NCBI RefSeq assembly: GCF_003852315.1
Contig: NZ_CP027762.1
Location: 1 to 64,000, forward strand
DNA length: 64,000 nucleotides
From: Pseudomonas sp. LBUM920
Lineage (GTDB): Bacteria; Pseudomonadota; Gammaproteobacteria; Pseudomonadales; Pseudomonadaceae
Reading direction: 5' to 3'
The notes below the pieces were generated by a model, which saw only the letters and a list, made by a program, of their open reading frames with translations, made no database searches and was not told where the DNA came from. The translations under genes were made by a program, and so were the position numbers. Of the stretch, positions 59,765 to 64,000 are shown one piece after another; the first letter of the stretch is position 1; each line of letters begins with the position of its first letter.

Positions 59765-61351
59765 ATGAGCACTGTGATCGATGACCATGGTCACGCCGAC
59801 CATGCCCATGGCCCCGCCAAAGGCCTGATGCGCTGGGTGCTGACCACCAACCACAAAGACATCGGTACGATGTACCTGTGGTTCGCCTTCACCATGTTCC
59901 TGCTTGGCGGCTCGTTCGCCATGGTGATCCGCGCCGAGCTGTTCCAGCCCGGCCTGCAGATCGTGCAGCCGGCGTTCTTCAATCAGATGACCACCATGCA
60001 CGGCCTGATCATGGTGTTTGGCGCGGTGATGCCTGCCTTCGTGGGCCTGGCCAACTGGATGATCCCGCTGATGATCGGCGCGCCGGACATGGCCCTGCCG
60101 CGCATGAACAACTTCAGTTTCTGGCTGCTGCCAGCGGCGTTTCTGCTGCTGGTTTCCACGTTGTTCACACCCGGCGGCGGGCCGAATTTCGGCTGGACCT
60201 TCTACGCCCCGCTGTCCACCACCTACGCGCCCGAAAGTGTGACGTTCTTTATCTTTGCCATCCACCTGATGGGCATCAGCTCGATCATGGGCGCGATCAA
60301 CGTGGTTGCGACCATTCTCAACCTGCGCGCACCGGGCATGACCTTGATGAAAATGCCACTGTTCGTGTGGACCTGGTTGATCACCGCGTTCCTGTTGATC
60401 GCGGTGATGCCGGTGCTGGCCGGCTGCGTGACCATGATGCTGATGGACATCCACTTCGGCACCAGCTTCTTCAGCGCCGCCGGTGGCGGTGACCCGGTGC
60501 TGTTCCAGCATGTGTTCTGGTTCTTCGGCCACCCCGAGGTGTACATCATGATCCTGCCGGCCTTCGGCGCCGTCAGCTCGATCATCCCGACCTTCTCGCG
60601 CAAGCCGCTGTTCGGCTACACCTCGATGGTCTACGCCACGGCGAGCATCGCGTTCCTGTCGTTCATTGTGTGGGCGCACCACATGTTCGTGGTCGGCATT
60701 CCGCTGGTGGGCGAGCTGTTCTTCATGTACGCCACGCTGCTGATCGCCGTACCGACGGGCGTGAAGGTGTTCAACTGGGTCAGCACCATGTGGCAAGGCT
60801 CGCTGACCTTCGAGACGCCGATGCTGTTCGCCGTGGCCTTCGTGATCCTGTTCACCATTGGCGGCTTTTCGGGGCTGATGCTGGCGATTGCTCCAGCGGA
60901 CTTCCAGTACCACGACACCTACTTTGTGGTGGCGCATTTCCATTACGTACTGGTGCCTGGCGCGATCTTCGGCATCTTCGCTTCGGCCTACTACTGGCTG
61001 CCCAAATGGACTGGGCACATGTACGACGAGACCCTGGGCAAGCTGCACTTCTGGCTGTCCTTCATCGGCATGAACATGGCGTTCTTCCCGATGCACTTCG
61101 TGGGGCTGGCCGGCATGCCGCGCCGGGTACCGGACTACAACCTGCAGTTTGCCGACTTCAACATGGTCTCCTCGATTGGTGCATTCATGTTTGGCGCCAC
61201 GCAGATCTTCTTCTTGTTCATCGTCATCAAGTGCATCCGCGGCGGCCCGCCGGCGCCCGCCAAGCCGTGGGATGGTGCCGAAGGTTTGGAGTGGAGCATC
61301 CCCTCGCCCGCGCCGTATCACACGTTCACCACGCCGCCGGAGGTCAAGTGA
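59765..61351 (+). CDS. ctaD: Cytochrome c oxidase subunit I
   Basis: The catalytic haem-copper subunit, 528 residues and about 12 membrane helices. The Cu-B ligand motif WFFGHPEVYIM is present, followed by the conserved HH pair in VWAHHMF and the haem a/a3 ligands in VVAHFHYVL. The family start RWVLTTNHKDIGTMYL is clear. It lies 58 bp after coxB. Confidence 0.98.
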   Translation: MSTVIDDHGHADHAHGPAKGLMRWVLTTNHKDIGTMYLWFAFTMFLLGGSFAMVIRAELFQPGLQIVQPAFFNQMTTMHGLIMVFGAVMPAFVGLANWMIPLMIGAPDMALPRMNNFSFWLLPAAFLLLVSTLFTPGGGPNFGWTFYAPLSTTYAPESVTFFIFAIHLMGISSIMGAINVVATILNLRAPGMTLMKMPLFVWTWLITAFLLIAVMPVLAGCVTMMLMDIHFGTSFFSAAGGGDPVLFQHVFWFFGHPEVYIMILPAFGAVSSIIPTFSRKPLFGYTSMVYATASIAFLSFIVWAHHMFVVGIPLVGELFFMYATLLIAVPTGVKVFNWVSTMWQGSLTFETPMLFAVAFVILFTIGGFSGLMLAIAPADFQYHDTYFVVAHFHYVLVPGAIFGIFASAYYWLPKWTGHMYDETLGKLHFWLSFIGMNMAFFPMHFVGLAGMPRRVPDYNLQFADFNMVSSIGAFMFGATQIFFLFIVIKCIRGGPPAPAKPWDGAEGLEWSIPSPAPYHTFTTPPEVK

Positions 61352-61383
61352 ATACCCGGTTCGCCATGCCTGTACAAATCCCC

Positions 61384-61472
61384 TGTGGGAGCGGGCTTGC
61401 TCGCGAAAGCGGTGTTTCAGTCGCCGCAAATGGGGCCTTGCCTGCCGCATTCGCGAGCAAGCCCGTTCCCAC
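61384..61472. repeat. REP pair K inside the cox operon
   Basis: Arms GTGGGAGCGGGCTTGCTCGC and GCGAGCAAGCCCGTTCCCAC lie between ctaD and ctaG. They match except for one base. The resulting hairpin separates the catalytic subunit genes from the assembly and subunit III genes in the transcript. Confidence 0.88.
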
Positions 61473-61501
61473 GTTGACCGTGTTCGGTTCAGGTGATCGC
61501 C

Positions 61502-62053
61502 ATGCTTGAGTCCATCCCCATCAAGCGCCTCGTCACCCGCCTGCTGATTCTGGTGGTGGCAATGTTCGCCTTCGGCTTCGCCCTGGTGCCGATCTACGAC
61601 GTGATGTGCAAGGCGTTCGGCATCAACGGCAAGACCGCCGGGCAGTACGAAGGTGAGCAAATCGTCGACCCCACGCGCCAGGTGCGAGTGCAGTTTCTGT
61701 CGACCAATGCCATCGACATGGTCTGGGAGTTTCATTCCAAGGCTGACGAAGTGGTGGTCAACCCCGGCGCGGTCACCGAGATGCTGTTCGTCGCCTACAA
61801 CCCCACCGACAAGGTCATGAAAGCCCAGGCAGTGCCGAGCATTTCCCCGGCCGAAGCGGCGATGTACTTCCACAAGACCGAGTGCTTTTGCTTCACCCAG
61901 CAAGTGCTGCAGCCCGGTCAGCGGATTGAAATGCCGGTGCGTTTTATCGTCGACCGCGACATGCCCAAGGATGTGAAGCATTTGACCCTGGCGTACACGC
62001 TGTTTGACATCACTGCGCGCCAACCGCCGGTGGCCGTCCATACCGGCGGCTAG
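61502..62053 (+). CDS. ctaG: Cytochrome c oxidase assembly protein CtaG/Cox11
   Basis: Cox11-type copper chaperone that inserts Cu-B into subunit I. It has 183 residues: one N-terminal membrane helix (about 13-33) and a periplasmic immunoglobulin-like domain with the copper motif CFCFTQQ. I chose ATG 61502 with AGGTGA six bases upstream; a GTG at 61493 is part of that site. Confidence 0.95.
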   Translation: MLESIPIKRLVTRLLILVVAMFAFGFALVPIYDVMCKAFGINGKTAGQYEGEQIVDPTRQVRVQFLSTNAIDMVWEFHSKADEVVVNPGAVTEMLFVAYNPTDKVMKAQAVPSISPAEAAMYFHKTECFCFTQQVLQPGQRIEMPVRFIVDRDMPKDVKHLTLAYTLFDITARQPPVAVHTGG

Positions 62054-62088
62054 CTACTGTTTGCCCCCTCAATCAGGAGAGCGAATAC

Positions 62089-62976
62089 ATGTCGTCTCAT
62101 GATACGTACTACGTACCAGCGCAAAGCAAATGGCCAATAATTGCCACCTTGGGCATGCTCACCACCGTGTACGGTTTGGCTGTGTGGTTCAACGATCTGA
62201 AGGCGGCGCGCCCGGAATCCCACGGGCCGTGGATCTTTTTCGTCGGTGGGCTGCTGCTGGCCTACATGCTGTTCGGCTGGTTTGGCGCGGTGATCAAGGA
62301 AAGCCGTGCCGGTTTGTACAGCCCGCAGATGGACCGCTCGTTTCGCTGGGGCATGACCTGGTTCATCTTTTCCGAAGTGATGTTCTTCGTCGCATTCTTT
62401 GGCGCACTGTTTTATGTGCGGCACATGTCGGGGCCATGGCTGGGCGGTGAAGGGCACAAGGGCATCGCGCACATGCTGTGGCCGAACTTTCAGTTCACCT
62501 GGCCGCTGCTCAATAACCCTGACCCAAAAATGTACCCGCCACCGGAGGGCACCATCAGCCCCTGGGGCTTGCCGCTGATCAACACGGTCTTGCTGGTCAG
62601 CTCCAGCGTGACCATCACCCTCGCCCACCATGCCTTGCGCAAGGGCCATCGCGGCGCACTGAAAATCTGGCTGGCGCTGACCGTGCTGCTGGGCTGGGCG
62701 TTCCTGGCCTTCCAGGCCGAGGAGTACATGCATGCCTACAAAGAACTGGGCCTGACCCTCGGCTCGGGCGTGTACGGCGCAACCTTCTTCATGCTCACGG
62801 GCTTTCACGGCGCCCACGTGACCATCGGCACCATCATTCTGTTCGTGATGCTGATGCGCATCCTGCGCGGGCATTTCAATGCCGAGCACCAGTTTGGTTT
62901 CGAGGCAGCCAGCTGGTATTGGCACTTTGTGGATGTGGTGTGGATCGGCCTGTTCTTCTTCGTTTATGTGCTGTAA
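62089..62976 (+). CDS. ctaE: Cytochrome c oxidase subunit III
   Basis: Subunit III, 295 residues, seven predicted membrane helices. Signatures: RWGMTWFIFSEVMFFVAFFGALFYVR and the C-terminal FGFEAASWYWHFVDVVWIGLFF, which is highly conserved. ATG follows AGGAGAGCGAATAC. It lies 35 bp after ctaG. Confidence 0.97.
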   Translation: MSSHDTYYVPAQSKWPIIATLGMLTTVYGLAVWFNDLKAARPESHGPWIFFVGGLLLAYMLFGWFGAVIKESRAGLYSPQMDRSFRWGMTWFIFSEVMFFVAFFGALFYVRHMSGPWLGGEGHKGIAHMLWPNFQFTWPLLNNPDPKMYPPPEGTISPWGLPLINTVLLVSSSVTITLAHHALRKGHRGALKIWLALTVLLGWAFLAFQAEEYMHAYKELGLTLGSGVYGATFFMLTGFHGAHVTIGTIILFVMLMRILRGHFNAEHQFGFEAASWYWHFVDVVWIGLFFFVYVL

Positions 62977-62982
62977 GGCGCC

Positions 62983-63186
62983 TTACCACGGCGCGTGAGA
63001 CACCAGCTGGCCGCTGAAAAAGCCCCAGGCGATCAAGCCCACGGTGATCGCGGCCAGTACGACACGCACGGTCAAGGCAGTGACGAGGCGGTTGGAGTTG
63101 CCCTCGTCCTTGACCAGAAAGAACAAGCCACTGAACAGGCTCACGACAGTCGCGATCAGCATCAGGGCAATGGCTGCTTTGAGCAT
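62983..63186 (-). CDS. DUF2909 twin-transmembrane protein
   Basis: A 67-residue protein with two hydrophobic segments (about 3-24 and 40-60) linked by a charged loop (KDEGNSNRL). It is on the opposite strand to the cox operon, between ctaE and surf1, the usual place of the DUF2909 family. Start at ATG 63186. It probably assists oxidase assembly by context only. Confidence 0.88.
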   Translation of the reverse strand: MLKAAIALMLIATVVSLFSGLFFLVKDEGNSNRLVTALTVRVVLAAITVGLIAWGFFSGQLVSHAPW

Positions 63187-63214
63187 GGTCAGGTTCCCTT
63201 CGGATGGGCGGGCA

Positions 63215-63979
63215 ATGAAAACAAGTATAGCCAGCGCCATAAAAGACTTTCGCCCAGGACTCGCACCCACGCTGGTGGTGCTGGTGCTGCTGCCGTTGAT
63301 GGTGGGCCTGGGGTTATGGCAACTGGCGCGCGGCCATGAAAAACAGTTGCTGGTGGACAGTTACGCCGAACGGCGCGTGGCCGACCCCATTAGCAGTGTC
63401 CAGCTCAATGAGATGCCCGACCCCGCCTTTCGCCGCGTGCGCCTGCGCGGCCAGTTCGACGCCGAGCACAGCGTGTTGCTCGACAACCGCATGCGCGACG
63501 GCAAGGCCGGCGTCGAGTTGCTGCAACCCTTTCACGATCAGGCCAGCGGCCAGTGGCTGTTGCTCAATCGAGGCTGGCTGCCGTGGCCAGACCGGCGTAC
63601 GCCACCAGTCTTCACTACACCCGATCAGCCGTTGAACCTCGACGCGTGGGTCTACGTCGCCCCCGGCGAAACCTTCCAGCTGCACGCTGACCCGGCCACC
63701 ACGCAATGGCCGCGCCTGCTCACCGCGCTGCATCCCGCCGCACTGTGGGCTGAGTTAGGGCGTGGCGGCTTTGCCTACGAACTGCGCGCCGAACCCGGCC
63801 CGGGCACGTACGACACCACGTGGCCGGTGGTCGCCATGGGCCCGGAAAAACATTTGGGGTACGCCGTGCAGTGGTTCGCCATGGCCTTGGCGCTGCTGGC
63901 GCTTTACCTCTACCTCGGATGGCACAACAAAAAGGAGAAGTCCCATGGGAGCGGCCATGAATCCACCCAGCATGTCTGA
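63215..63979 (+). CDS. SURF1-family oxidase assembly protein
   Basis: SURF1 aids haem a insertion during cytochrome oxidase assembly. It has 254 residues with one N-terminal membrane helix (about 13-35) and one near the C-terminus (about 220-240). The family motifs are VGLGLWQLARGHEKQ-like near the first helix, RRVRLRGQFD and LLNRGWLPWPD. I chose ATG 63215; longer frames overlap the DUF2909 gene. Confidence 0.93.
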   Translation: MKTSIASAIKDFRPGLAPTLVVLVLLPLMVGLGLWQLARGHEKQLLVDSYAERRVADPISSVQLNEMPDPAFRRVRLRGQFDAEHSVLLDNRMRDGKAGVELLQPFHDQASGQWLLLNRGWLPWPDRRTPPVFTTPDQPLNLDAWVYVAPGETFQLHADPATTQWPRLLTALHPAALWAELGRGGFAYELRAEPGPGTYDTTWPVVAMGPEKHLGYAVQWFAMALALLALYLYLGWHNKKEKSHGSGHESTQHV

Positions 63980-64000
63980 GGCGCCCGACCGACGCAAAGG
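63945..64000 (+). CDS. Start of the next cox-operon gene (truncated by the window)
   Basis: ATG 63945 follows AAGGAGAAG with a 5-base spacer and opens a frame (MGAAMNPPSMSEAPDRRKG) that runs off the window. It overlaps the surf1 3' end. In P. aeruginosa a small membrane-protein gene (PA0111, from memory) sits here ahead of the haem A synthase gene. Too little is visible to assign a function. Confidence 0.6.
   Translation, partial: MGAAMNPPSMSEAPDRRK

Noticed and set aside
15805..61472. Repeated palindromes as a possible CRISPR array
   Set aside because: The repeats are scattered inverted REP pairs between genes, with no regular spacers and no cas genes.
59660..62041. 793-codon open frame antisense to ctaD and ctaG
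   Set aside because: It runs across two real oxidase genes and a REP element and encodes a His/Arg/Glu-rich chain of low complexity. It is a shadow of GC-rich coding sequence.

Overview
The window is chromosomal DNA of a fluorescent Pseudomonas (P. fluorescens group). It begins on the first base of dnaA, so it is the start of a chromosome linearised at dnaA. The evidence is the protein families and the gene order: dnaA-dnaN-recF-gyrB, plsC-gmhB-glyS-glyQ-tag-lpxL, trkA-rsmB-fmt-def, a PA0020-like protein, dprA-tsaC-qor-hemF-aroE, trpA-trpB-trpI, the prlC region, a PA0069-type radical SAM protein, carbonic anhydrase-SulP, and the aa3/caa3 cytochrome oxidase operon. From memory this is the order seen at the start of the P. 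aeruginosa chromosome. High GC, three parS-like sites and abundant Pseudomonas-type REP pairs agree. I saw no rRNA, tRNA, CRISPR array, prophage or insertion sequence.

Layout. 1-6300: replication genes with three ParB-type parS motifs. 6306-9626: a divergent response regulator and CHASE2 histidine kinase, separated by a structured 336-nt leader that may encode a 50-residue peptide coupled to the kinase. 9809-15772: lipid acyltransferase, heptose phosphatase, glycyl-tRNA synthetase, Tag and LpxL-type genes. 15909-26304: TPR protein, TrkA, RsmB, Fmt, Def, a PA0020-type protein that appears to lack its LysM domain, DprA, TsaC, quinone oxidoreductase, HemF (with an ANR-like box) and AroE. 26431-37143: accessory metabolism, namely a SulP transporter, choline-sulfate use (ChoX, BetC, LysR), a DOPA-dioxygenase-like protein, a D-galactonate operon (dgoK-dgoA-dgoD-dgoT) and a CigR/RcnB-like protein. 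37282-40323: trpBA and trpI. 40332-45181: small stress and envelope proteins (DUF883, dodecin, two DUF1161, OsmC, two lipoproteins) plus a flavin monooxygenase, with AlgU-like promoters. 45276-49590: HAD phosphatase, gamma carbonic anhydrase, oligopeptidase A, YheV, and an exported tyrosine-phosphatase-like protein. 49864-53714: a three-subunit membrane gluconate-type dehydrogenase. 53785-57430: LexA-boxed radical SAM gene, beta carbonic anhydrase and a second SulP transporter. 57562-end: a conserved hypothetical protein and the cytochrome c oxidase operon (coxB, ctaD, ctaG, ctaE, DUF2909, surf1, and the start of the next gene).

Most of the window is conserved core chromosome. The parts that deserve attention are the structured kinase leader with its putative coupled peptide, the parS cluster, the LysM-less protein, the composite repeat after dgoT, the co-varying arms of the REP pairs, and single-site regulatory matches (ANR, LexA, AlgU, DnaA). 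I did not find a clearly new multi-gene system; the kinase leader is the best candidate for undescribed regulation.
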